A stretch of DNA of 64,000 bases. It comes from Lycorma delicatula. Taxonomy: Eukaryota > Arthropoda > Insecta > Hemiptera > Fulgoridae. The notes below the pieces were generated by a model. That model searched no databases, was not told the DNA's origin, and saw only the letters and a program-made list of their open reading frames with translations. Both the position numbers and the translations under genes were made by a program. Positions 22,118-31,379 of this stretch are shown one piece after another. The stretch lies in NCBI RefSeq assembly GCF_047948215.1, contig NC_134462.1:114961937-115025936 (forward strand). Direction: 5' to 3'. Numbering within the stretch: position 1 is the stretch's first letter; every line of letters starts with the position of its first letter.

Positions 22118-22330
22118 TTTTTCTTTTTACGCCCTCCCACTTTTTCGCATTTTGTCACATAAAAAATACTTAATATAGCGTGTTTTATACCAATTGATGA
22201 ATAAAACATTAGAGAAAACACACTAACATGCTGTTTTATACAGGTTATTTTAAACTAATCAACATATTAAAATATTTCACACATTAACATATTAGTCGAG
22301 GTTAGCAAGCGAAGCGAGCGTAGGTTAATG

Positions 22331-22526
22331 TCAAGTGAAGCTATAACGGATTGGAAAACGTACCTTAGAGAGGCGTGTGTGCTGATCATTTGTTAAAAGA
22401 CCCAAAAAAGGTAGTTGGTCCAGGAATGACGTAGAAATAGACGAGTGCTCATTTTTAAAAAGAAAGTATAATAGAGGCAGAATTCTTCCAAATCAGTGGG
22501 TATTTAGAGGTATATGCAAAGAAAGT
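22331..22526 (+). pseudogene. Merlin/ISXO2-like transposase fragment
   Basis: The first part reads SSEAITDWKTYLREAC, the helical segment before the catalytic core, then VVGPGMT. A one-base deletion near 22431 shifts the frame into VEIDECSFLKRKYNRGR followed by QWVFRGICKES. The block G.G..VEIDE..F..RKYNRGR...QWVFGG is the hallmark of ISXO2-like transposases. The first catalytic Asp (codon at 22440-22442) is kept, while the GG after WVF has become RG. The rest of the catalytic domain, with the second Asp and the Glu or Asp, is missing. Confidence 0.75.
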
Positions 22527-22598
22527 ATAAATATAAATAATAAATATAATAATAAAATAATAATAATAATTAATTATATAATAATATTAATATTACTT

Positions 22599-22757
22599 TT
22601 TTTGTTTGTTTAAGCTCCAGGATCACCGTTAGGTATTACTTCAGATGATGAGATGAATGACAAGTAGCATGTAAAAATGCCATGCCTGACCGGGATTCGA
22701 ACCCGAGACCTTCGGATGAAAGGCCAAGACGCTACCACTCTAGCCACGGAGGCCGGC
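22599..22757 (-). repeat. SINE A (tRNA-derived), best copy, with TSD
   Basis: On the minus strand: head 'ggcctccgtggctagagtgg' (A box), tRNA-like anticodon arm, and the B box GGTTCGAATCC within 'tcgggttcgaatcccgg', which forms a T-stem. Next come 'gcatggcatttttacatgc' and a 3' tail 'ctgaagtaatacctaacgg...ggagcttaaac' with an A-rich end. Flanked by TAATATTACTT at 22588-22598 and 22763-22773. It is inserted in the Merlin element. The tRNA-like fold is part of the SINE head, so this is not a tRNA gene. Confidence 0.9.
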
Positions 22758-22831
22758 AATAATAATATTACTTAAAACACCAAAATATTACCGTTAATTA
22801 GTCAAGTCAGTTTGGTTAGATTACATTTATA

Positions 22832-22978
22832 TAGGTTTCAATTAACCACACATCTCAGCAATGGTCGAACCGAGACTGTACAAGACTACACTTCACTTAC
22901 ACACATACATATCATCCTCATTCATCCTCTGAAGTAATACCTGAACCGTAATTCCCGGAGATTAAACAGGAAAAAAAT
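22832..22978 (+). repeat. SINE B, 5'-truncated, with TSD
   Basis: Starts in the body ('ggtttcaattaaccacac') and runs through 'catcatcctcattcatcctc'-type sequence to the 3' tail 'tgaagtaatacctgaaccg...ggagattaaac' and an A run. Flanked by the perfect 12-bp repeat ATTACATTTATA at 22820-22831 and 22979-22990. 5' truncation with a TSD indicates LINE-mediated retroposition. Confidence 0.92.
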
Positions 22979-23461
22979 ATTACATTTATAATTAAGCAAA
23001 ATACTTATATTTTTAATATGTTAATATGGAGAAAGTCTATAATGACCGGTATAAAACCCCATGTTAATGTGTTTTCTCTAATGTATTATCGGGTTAATTT
23101 TATTGATTTAGAGGGTTACTGCAATATTTATCTAATGTTTTATTCATTAATTATTATAAAAAATGCTACATTAAGTAATTTTTATGTGAAAAAATGAGAA
23201 AAAAGTGGGGGGCGTAAGATGAAAAAATTATGCACTTCATTAATTATACACTGATTTCGTTTATATATTACCTTTTCATCGTTACATATCTAACAATTTC
23301 TTATAATTATTACTTTAATTTATTGAAACGGACTATAACTCATTATTAATTAAAAATTTATGTTTTTTTGGCTCTGCTCTGAACAAGCCTTTTCTGGTAT
23401 CAGTCAGTACCAAGCAAATTATGAAGTAGGTCATTTTATTACCATTAAGGTACCACACCTG

Positions 23462-23557
23462 ATAGCTAACTGCCAGGAACCTAAGAAATGTCTTACATGT
23501 AATAGTCAAGAACACAGAACAGGGACTTGGCTGTGTATTAAAAACCAGAATGCTTAG
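23462..23557 (+). pseudogene. R1-type ORF1, C-terminal zinc-knuckle fragment
   Basis: Only the last 31 codons of the gag-like protein remain: IANCQEPKKCLTCNSQEHRT and the following GTWLC. This contains a C-x2-C-x4-H-x6-C nucleic-acid-binding knuckle and the last residues of another. The apparent start codon further upstream lies in flanking DNA, before the target duplication, and is not part of the gene. The stop (23555-23557) overlaps the ORF2 start ATG (23550-23552), the usual close coupling of the two frames in R1-like elements. Confidence 0.85.
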
Positions 23558-26438
23558 AATACTGCAGGCTAACGTCAACAGGAGTACGCTGCCTCACAAT
23601 CTAGTCTCCAGAATAGTTGCGGAAAAGAATGCTGACTTTTTGGTTATCACCGAGCCGAATGTCTATGAGGCTGGAAGATCCGGATGGCAGACAGACACGG
23701 AGGGAGACGTAGCTTTTAAGTATATCAGCCACAGAATTGGATGGAGACTAAGTTACAGAGGCAAGGACATAGTGGCGGTAGAGACGTCTATAGCATTAAT
23801 TGTGGGCGTATATATATCACGCATATGTTGATTGTAGAGTATTTAACAGTTCACTTGATGTGCTGCAAAATGTAGTTAACAACACAGATAAAAAGATTAT
23901 TATGCTTTGTGATTTCAACAGCAGATTGGTGGCTACCGGCGGTCGACGCATGAATAAAAGAGGAGAATTGTTAACTGAACTTATGGAGACCGTTGGTTGC
24001 CATTGCATAAATGATGATACACCAACCTTTGAGGCCAGGGGTCACACCTCCATTCTTGACCTCGAAATTTTGGATAACAGATGGAGGAGCCAACAGTGGA
24101 ACTGGGAGATCCTCCAGCAGGACATAGCAAGCGATCATTATGCCACGATGTTGATTCTAGAGGACATTAGTTTCAAGAATAATGATCAAACTCCTGTACT
24201 TAGATTTTCCGTTGATCAAATAGACGTGATAGCCAACAGAGTGGCTGCCAGACTGTCAACGATGGAGAACTTTGCATCAGAAGCATTGTCTAACATTATC
24301 AAGCAGGAAATGGACAGGGAGTCACGTAATGGAGTCAAAAAGCATATGGTTTATTGGTGGACAAGAGAGATAGCGTACCTGAGGCAGACGTTACAAGCTA
24401 AAAGACTCATCAAAGAAAGACTTAGACTAGTAGGTGGGCAGAGGTATCAGGAAGCATCCATTATATACATTGATGCTAGAAGAGCCCTTAATAGAACAAT
24501 AAGGAGAGAAAAAAGAGAACATTGGGCTAGGTTATGTGCTGATTTAGATAACGATCCATGGGGGATGGCCTACAAAATTATTACTAAAAGGTTTGGAAGA
24601 TGTCTCCCCGTTCTTACAAAAGAATGTGCCGAAGCACAAATACCGTCTTTTTCCTCGCATGACGGTTGAGGAGAGTATCCCTACTGAGTGTGACAGTAGA
24701 TGATTTGCCTTCAGTGAGCTGCAATGTGCTGGGGGCAAGCTGGCGCCGTTAAGAAAAGTCCAGGACCGGACAAGATTCCAGCAGCAATCATCAAGAGCCT
24801 TCTTAAAAAAGCGCCATGGGAAATGCTTAAGGTGGCCAGCCACGGGCTTATTAATAAATCTTTCCCGGAGTGTTGGAAGGAGGCTAGGGTTGTCTTCTTG
24901 CCCAAGAACACAGGTAATGGGGGACAACCGACCTTCAGACCTTTGAGCCTTCTCAACACGATGGGGAAGGTTGTCGAAAAAATGCTGGCTCGCCGCATTG
25001 TGCAGGAGGTGGAAGAGGGTGCTGGAATTCGTGCAAATCAATATGGTTGTTGGAGAGGTAGATCCACCGTACATGCTATCAACAGAGTAGTGAACTGGGC
25101 TGATGAAGCTAGAAGCGGCACTAGGCGGACGAGAAGTATTCCTCTACTTGTTTCTCCCGATGTGAAGAATGCGTTTGGATCCATCGCATGGAAACAATTA
25201 AATACAGCACTGATAGAGAAAGGAATTAGTCCATACTTGCGGAGACAGGTAGAGGAGTATCTCAGAGATCGAAGGTGTGCAGTCAGTGCACAAGAAGAAG
25301 AGGTACTTTTTAGCATGTGCGGTGGTGTGCCACAAGGCTCAGTGCTCGGTCCACTGTTATGGGTCCTGGCCTTTGATGGAGTCCTCCAGCAGACATACCC
25401 TGAAGGGGTTCAGCTTTTGGCTTACGCTGACGACTTGACAGTACTCATACAGGCCAAAACAATTGATGTGGAAAGGATAAGGCAAATTCAGAACTCGAAA
25501 TGGTAGATGGCTGCATTCAAGAAGACTACAGCTCTCGGTGGATAAGTGCAAATATATCAAATTTACCGGTAGAAGGGTGTTGGAACCAGTGGATATATAT
25601 ACATAGAAGGTAATAACATTGCTGAAGTTCAGGTATTGAGATACTTGGGAGTTACTCTGCAAAGAAATTGTCGTTTCACTTAACATGTGTTGAACGTCTG
25701 TCATAGCGCAGAGAAAACGATTAAAAGGTTGAACGTTATTATGTCAAAGCTCAGAGCTCCTAGGGTATCGAAAAGGAGACTACTTGCGACAACCGTAGTC
25801 TCATCGATTTTGTATGCGGTTCCTGCATGGTGGCCCGCTATGACTATTAACAGGAACAAGGACAGATTAAAAAAGATACACAGGAGAGTATTGCTTGGAG
25901 TAGCATCCGCTTACAGAACGGTCTCGTATGAGGCCCTCTGAGTGCTTTCTGATGTGCCCCCTATTGATCTCATTGCTAAACATAGGGTTGAGAGGTTTTT
26001 AGGACGTGTGGATAATGAAGTCAGACAAGATATTAATAATATATGGCAGGAAAGATGGCTGCAGGCTGGGGTAGCCAGATGGACCAGATCCTTAATCCCT
26101 GATATAGTTAGATGAACAGGCAGACGCCACGGAGAAATAGATTACCACGTCACACAGTTTTTAACTGGCCATGGGTGCTTTAATTAATACCTCCACAAAG
26201 TTGGCAAAAGAGATCAACCTACGTGCATGTATTGTAACGAACGTGACGATGTAGAGCATACTTTCCTGAACTGCCAAAAATGGCAAATGTTAAGATACAA
26301 TGCTGGTATTGACGGAAAGACTCCGAGAGAGATAATAGATCATATGCTCAGTAGGGTAGAGAATTAAAGAAAGGTTATAGAGTTCATAAGGTCAGTCCTT
26401 AAACAAAAAATTATAGATGAAAGGAATATGGGTTTTTA
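23550..26438 (+). pseudogene. R1-type ORF2: endonuclease, reverse transcriptase, C-terminal zinc finger
   Basis: Start MLRILQANVNRS is the normal N-terminus of the apurinic-type endonuclease; ITEPNV and LCDFNS carry catalytic Glu and Asp/Asn, TSILDL and ASDHYA the Asp and His. The RT follows: KSPGPDKIPAAIIKSL, FRPLSLLNTMGKVVEKM, PDVKNAF (catalytic Asp), GVPQGSVLGPLLW, and an intact LAYADDL (25420-25440). After it are VLRYLGVTL, LATTVVSSILYAVPAWW, LTGHGCF and a zinc finger C..C.....HTFLNC near 26220-26275. Frameshifts fall near 23800-23830, 24655-24750 and 25490-25600, with stops at about 25682, 25940, 26115 and 26365. About 960 codons in all. Confidence 0.92.
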
Positions 26439-26713
26439 GATTGTAGTTTGGGTGGACAGCCACAGCGGTGAGAACCAGCATGCTGAGGTGTGCTGGTATC
26501 GATGAGCCGCTGAGGACTCCTTGGGTTGACTGTTAGCTTTTCTTAACTAAGTTAAAAAAGGGAAAAAAATCTCAAAAGAGCCTGACCTGCCATGCCGGTA
26601 TATACCCAATGTAGATGGGAAGGGTCTAAGAGTAACGGACACTCCCCCGGGTGGCGTAATACCATCAAGTCGGTCCGGCCCAGGGGAGTAGAGAAGTTTA
26701 AAAAAAAAAAAAA
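26439..26713 (+). other. 3' UTR and A tail of the R1-type LINE
   Basis: Moderately GC-rich UTR ('gtcggtccggcccagg') ending in an uninterrupted A run at about 26700-26714. Confidence 0.85.
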
Positions 26714-26878
26714 AAGGTACCACACCTATCGACTACTCTTATCTTTATAATTTTTATTAGCACAATAATCTGAATAAAATATGTATTCTTTTACAATAAA
26801 AAGAAAGGAAAGGGTCAATGCTTCAAACTTACTTCAAATTACTTTAAATAAAGTAAAAAAATTCCCAAATATGTAATA

Positions 26879-26931
26879 CTAGAAAAATATTTTGAAGGAA
26901 CAACATATGTTCCTTAAAAATATTTTTCTAG
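26879..26931. repeat. Long near-perfect hairpin, about 24-bp arms
   Basis: Left arm CTAGAAAAATATTTT-AAGGAACA, a 5-nt loop (ACATA), and a matching right arm with one unpaired or mismatched position. The length and small loop are like a short precursor RNA, but a simple DNA palindrome is as likely. It lies 150 bp beyond the R1-type insertion. Confidence 0.85.
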
Positions 26932-27914
26932 GTTATTCGTCATCGACACATCTTTGTCAACGTGTCAAAAATTTGGTAGAGATTAAAAACAACGGAGACA
27001 ACGGGAAAAAGCATCTAATAAAGATTTACGTTTGTATTAAGTGCAAAATACCAACATCCTAAATAAGAGAAATAACCACTTTGTTACTGGTTAAATAATA
27101 AAATAATATAACTTATTTAATTATAATTATTCATATTTAATCATACAGAAACATTTTAAACCAAAAGATTTTAAATTATCTTTTATTAATAAAAAAAAAA
27201 AAAAAAAAAATACTTGACAATATTATAATAAAATATGTTAAAACTTCTAAAGAAGAAAACAATGCTTAAACCATTACAGTAATATCACATAGGCTAATTT
27301 ATAAATATAAATGAGTTTGACGGTACATAATCCACAAAGGAAGCCACAAATATTGTATAAATAAAACGGCGTTACAAGAAATATTGAGAAGTTTATTGTT
27401 GATTTATTGCATTCAGCTGCTTTAGTGGCGCGTGTTAAGCAATTTACGACTATCAACAGCTGTTGAGCCAAGAAAAAACTTTTGAAATTATTAACGCTGC
27501 TCTTTCTAATATTTTTCTTTTTTATCAAAAATAAAAAAAAGATAATACAGTAATAAATTTAAAAAAATTACTGAACAAAGAAAAAAATGCGATAAATTTG
27601 CTTTAATTTTTGTTAATTAAAATAAAATTTACATTCATACTTCTATCTCATTAATTTAAAAAAAAAAACTAACTAAATAATTGACGATGCTAAAAGAAAA
27701 AATAAACTACTTTATTGGGATATTGGGTTATGAAAACCCCAATAAAAAGATATTTTCAAAAAATGTTCAAAAATGTTAAAACCAGTGAACAAAATTTCAA
27801 CACATATAAGATTAGTGCCGTAAGCAAAAGATAAATAATAAAGATTAATAAATACACTGCAAAAAAAAACAACATTATCTTTAATATAGGAAAATTAGTA
27901 ATACAGGATAATTA
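26932..27914. other. AT-rich spacer, nothing recognised
   Basis: No gene found. Poly-A runs near 27189-27210 and 27660. The minus-strand frame at 27274-27528 has no recognised domain. Confidence 0.4.
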
Positions 27915-28203
27915 AAGCGAACGTATTGCGGCAAATAGATGAAGAAAGAAGCATTTGGAAAAATATAGTTAAAAGAAGAGACAGACTTATAGGCCACATA
28001 CTAAGGCATCATGGAATAGTCGCTTTAATATTGGAAGGACAGGTAGAAGGGAAAAATTGTGTAGGCAGGCCACGTTTGGAATATGTAAAACAAATTGTTA
28101 GGGATGTAGGATGTAGAGGGTATACTGAAATGAAACGACTAGCACTAGATAGGGAATCTTGGAGAGCTGCATCAAACCAGTCAAATGACTGAAGACAAAA
28201 AAA
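27915..28203 (+). mobile_element. RTE/BovB-like LINE, C-terminal tail only
   Basis: An open frame of 88 codons (27926-28192) reads RQIDEERSIWKNIVKRRDRL, IGHILRHHGIV, GKNCVGRPRLEYVKQI and a final LALDRESWRAASNQ. It is the same C-terminal tail as the copies at 9137 and 39003 and is intact here. It ends at 'ctgaagacaaaaaaaa'. The flanks 'aaagcg' on both sides may be a 6-bp target duplication. It is the least decayed tail in the window and probably the youngest of the three insertions. Confidence 0.85.
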
Positions 28204-28237
28204 AGCGGAACAAAGATACACACATCATACATTCAAT

Positions 28238-28278
28238 CTAGATACATTACACTCCTTTTTGGACAGTCGTGTAAAAAC
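28238..28278. repeat. Repeat fragment shared with 29507-29545
   Basis: 'acactcctttttggacagtc' and 'gtgtaaaa' match the segment at 29507-29545. It is a terminus of an unnamed repeat ('SINE C' here). Confidence 0.7.
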
Positions 28279-28281
28279 ACT

Positions 28282-28557
28282 TCTTCTTTTTTCCAGTTTA
28301 GCCTAAGGTATTACCTCAGACGATGAATGAGGATGCTATGTAAAAGTGTAAATGAAGTGTACTCTTGTACAGTCTCAGTTCGACCACTCCTGAGATGTTT
28401 GGTTAATTGAAACCGAACTACCAAAGAACACGGGTATTCACGATCTAGTATTCAAATCCATATAAAAGTAACCCCCCTTTACTTTTGAACGCTGGAACTC
28501 TCGACTTCCAAATCAGCTGATTTTGGAAAACATGTTCACCACTAGACGAACTCGTTA
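28282..28557 (-). repeat. SINE B, full-length, minus strand, with TSD
   Basis: Flanked by the perfect 13-bp repeat GTGTAAAAACACT at 28269-28281 and 28558-28570. On the minus strand it begins with the A-box-like 'gtctagtggtgaac' and passes 'gaagtcgagagttccagcg', 'atatggatttgaatactaga' and 'ctcaggagtggtcgaactg' to a shortened 3' tail ('ctgaggtaataccttaggc') and an A/G-rich end. It is inserted into the 'SINE C' segment just described. Confidence 0.93.
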
Positions 28558-28580
28558 GTGTAAAAACACTAGTAAGACGA

Positions 28581-29254
28581 AATCTTCGAGTAAGACGAAT
28601 TAAAGGTAGTATTGTGATCGCGAAAAATTTAAGTTTTCAGATTTAAACGGAAATATCCATTTTGATCATCCGTGAATCCATTTAGACTAGTTTTGGTGTG
28701 ATGTCTGTACGTACGTATCTCGCATACTTCAAAAAAGAGTAGCTGTAAGATGTTGAAATTTTGGTTTCAGGACTGTTGTAACATGTAATTGTGAACTTCT
28801 CCTTTTGATTGCAATCGACTTGACCAAAAGTGTCCAAAAAAAGCCCAAAATCCAAATGGATTTTTTCTTAACTGTAATAACAAGCTCTCACTGAGATCTT
28901 TTCAACTCATATCATAAATGATACTTACTTTCTTTGGTTCCAAAGTTATAGCCAAATAAAATTTTAATTAATGAAATATTTGGTTCTTGCAAGGGGAAGG
29001 CAGATCTGTGCGATCCGACTTCATCTCCTTTTTTTAATTTTTAATTTTTATTTTAATATATTCATTTATTAATAATTACGAGATTAATCTGTGATTGTAA
29101 AAAAATATTTTACAATAAATAATAATCCAATAATAACAATAAAAAAAATATGAAAAAATATCAGAAGTTATTAACGAAATAAAATTTTATGTACTTTTCA
29201 TTTATGTAATTTAATAGGCGTACAAGGAAGTCATTTGGTGACTACACCAGATTT
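28581..29254 (+). repeat. TIR repeat family, copy 4
   Basis: The 5' end is decayed ('cttcgagtaagacgaattaa'), and the 3' end is good ('gcgtacaaggaagtcatttg'). Internal landmarks are all present: 'cgcgaaaaatt', 'gtacgtacgtatctcgcat', 'aactgtaataacaagctctc' and 'cttcatctcc'. Confidence 0.85.
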
Positions 29255-29259
29255 AAAAA

Positions 29260-29545
29260 AATTATTTATATATATATAGCCTACGGCAGTCCCGGTAAAA
29301 TAAGGATTCGAACGCGGGGCCATACATCTAAATCGGCTCTGCCGTTGTGATTCTACGGTAGAACAAACAAACAAACAAAACAAAACAAAACAAACAAACA
29401 AGCAAGCAAGCAAGCAAGCAAGCAAACAAACAAACAAACAAACAAACAAACAAACAAACAAACAAACAAACAAACAAACAAACAAACGTACATACATACA
29501 TCCTAAATACGTTACACTCCTTTTTGGGCAGTCGTGTAAAAAAAA
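29260..29545 (-). repeat. Unnamed repeat ('SINE C') with expanded CAAA/CAAG tract
   Basis: Contains 'ggattcgaacgcgggg', an inverted B-box-like sequence, then a long tract of CAAA with an inner block of about seven CAAG units (29352-29486), then the shared 'acactcctttttgggcagtc'. The tetranucleotide tract gives a meaningless FVCLFVCL frame on the minus strand. It may be a tRNA-like SINE with an internal microsatellite; the fold is not shown. Confidence 0.6.
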
Positions 29546-31337
29546 ATTATGATAATTGGCAATTATCACAAATGTAGTCGATTAAAAATAATCGGGAATA
29601 TTTGCATATAATATGTTTTCGGATATTTGCTGCTTTATTTACACGGATTTATTGTATTTAACAATTACATAATAGTTTGACAAGATCAAGATATATTATT
29701 AATTAGAATCTGGAAAATAAATGGTTGCTAGAGAACAAAAATACAAATCAACAGCGTCGTAATTTAAGTAGTATCTCCTGACTTTTCACTCCAAATGGCA
29801 GCAGTTTTACCTTTACGCTAGACTCTATTCTAACTACCAGTACTTTTTGGGTAAAAGAGAGTATTAATCTGTTATACACACTTGATTGGGTATGGCGCAA
29901 CCTAATTCTGAAATTTAGGAAGTTAGAGTTAATTCTTAGGTATCTCTTAGTAATTCTAGGTGTTAAAATTCATATTTAATTTGATTAACAAAAAATCAGT
30001 AATGAACTGATCCAATTTTCGTTAAAAATAGTCTTGTAGGATATGTTATTTAGATGAGAATTCTTAGCTTCAGAATGTCTTACAGCATTTTTTTGAGAGG
30101 AAATTTTCTCTTCCGTTCATCTTTAGATATTAACTTCCTTAAATTTGGTTGGTGGTCTATAAAACGGTCCAGAATTTTATCCGGAGAATATAAAAAGAGT
30201 TTATCGCGGACTAAAATCGGATTAATCCGAATCTTCTAACTTCATATTAAGACATTTCACAAAAGAATTATAAAGTTTTATAGTAGAAAATATTTAATGC
30301 AGTAATTATTCATAAATTTCCGTAAAATTGGAAATACATTATGATAATAAAATTTAAAAAAAAAACGACGAGAATATTTATAGTAATAGCATTTATATCT
30401 TAAATGTACAATTTAGTAAACACAATGAAAATGCTAAATAGTAAGATGAGGTTGGATAAAATAGTTTTTTAAAATGTCTGGAATAAATATCTACCCGTAA
30501 ATGTTACAGGAGAGGATTGTTTAAGGATTATAATTCTTTTGATTGTTACTCATATAAAAGTCTTCCTGAAAATAAGCAACTAAACTTCCTCATATTTTTC
30601 TTCTTAAAAAAAAAAAAAAAATGCAAAAAGTACAAATTCAATTCAAACTTTCTTATTTAATATCCTTCTTGTTTTTAGTAGCGACACGTAAAATTATATT
30701 GGGTAAACTTTCTTAACTCTCTTAACTTTTATGGGAATTTAAAAATAAGAGGTTTACCAAATCTGTTGTAATATTTAGATGCAAATCAGAATAAAAAATT
30801 ATTGTTTCATATTTGTTATAAACTTTTTATGTTATTATGATTACATTAAACTAAATGAAATTTCCTTTTTTATTCTACTTAAATTAATAGCTACGTTTCA
30901 TGTTACAAAAAAAAAAAAATATATATATATATATAATAAAACTCTTTGTTTCCAATTATTTTCTCGAAGTCATGTTTGAGTATTATCAATCCAACATTAC
31001 TTTTTTCATTCGGCAAAGTTTTGTTAATAGAATAGCAGAAGGGTTCGTATTCAGATCCAATTTTTACTTTAAAGCAAATAATCATTGAAATAAGAAAATT
31101 CAACCATGAAATAATCTAGTTTTTAAAAGTTTTATTAAAGCATTGACCATGTTAGGCGTCCAGCTTTACAAGAAGTTCCTGACTCCAGGGCATTCAAGAT
31201 ATATATAATAAGAGCACTGGAAAGTTTGGATGAAAAAAAACACTGTTTTAGCGCAAGATGGATGATCCCAATAAAAAAGGAATTCTTCAATGGATCGTCA
31301 AGAATTCGTCATGGGTTTGTTTATCCCTTAAGTTATT

Positions 31338-31379
<42 letters not shown>

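Larger units (their letters stand above)
22118..23227 (+). mobile_element. Merlin/ISXO2-like DNA transposon with long inverted arms, nested SINEs inside
   Basis: The left arm (22118 to about 22290) and the right arm (about 23017-23227) are inverted copies. Both carry 'tacgccc.cccacttttt', 'cacataaaaa', 'aatgaataaaacattag', 'agaaaacaca.taacatg' and 'aacatatta'. Between them are a transposase remnant (22331-22526), a SINE A and a SINE B, each with its own target duplication. Without the SINEs the element would be about 0.8 kb. The outer ends and a target duplication of the transposon are not resolved. Merlin is known to encode an ISXO2-like DDE transposase; the long arms resemble a foldback structure. 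Confidence 0.7.
23461..26713 (+). mobile_element. R1-type non-LTR retrotransposon, most complete LINE
   Basis: Insertion bounded by the direct repeat AAGGTACCACACCT at 23447-23460 and 26714-26727 (12 bp certain; the first AA could belong to the tail). The 5' end is cut inside the ORF1 zinc-knuckle region. ORF2 follows with endonuclease, RT and C-terminal domains, then a 3' UTR of about 260 bp and a 15-bp A tail. The target is not 28S rDNA. The core catalytic boxes of RT are kept, but stops and frameshifts show it is inactive. It differs from the R1-type fragments at 4101 and 13640. Confidence 0.93.

Noticed and set aside
22680..22757. tRNA gene on the minus strand
   Set aside because: A and B boxes and a T-stem are present, but the segment is the head of a SINE with a body, an A-rich end and a target-site duplication, and several decayed copies exist.
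23360..23460. N-terminal part of the ORF1 frame beginning at 23360
   Set aside because: It lies outside the LINE, upstream of and within the target duplication at 23447-23460, so it is flanking DNA read through by chance.
23447..23460. Insertion into the R1 28S rDNA target because of the AAGGTA word
   Set aside because: Only the first few bases resemble the rDNA target; flanks beyond are AT-rich non-rDNA sequence.
24544..25316. Long minus-strand frames inside the large LINE
   Set aside because: They are shadows of the plus-strand RT, which has clear motifs in order.
29231..29569. Cysteine-rich FVCLFVCL protein
   Set aside because: It is the translation of CAAA/CAAG tetranucleotide repeats.
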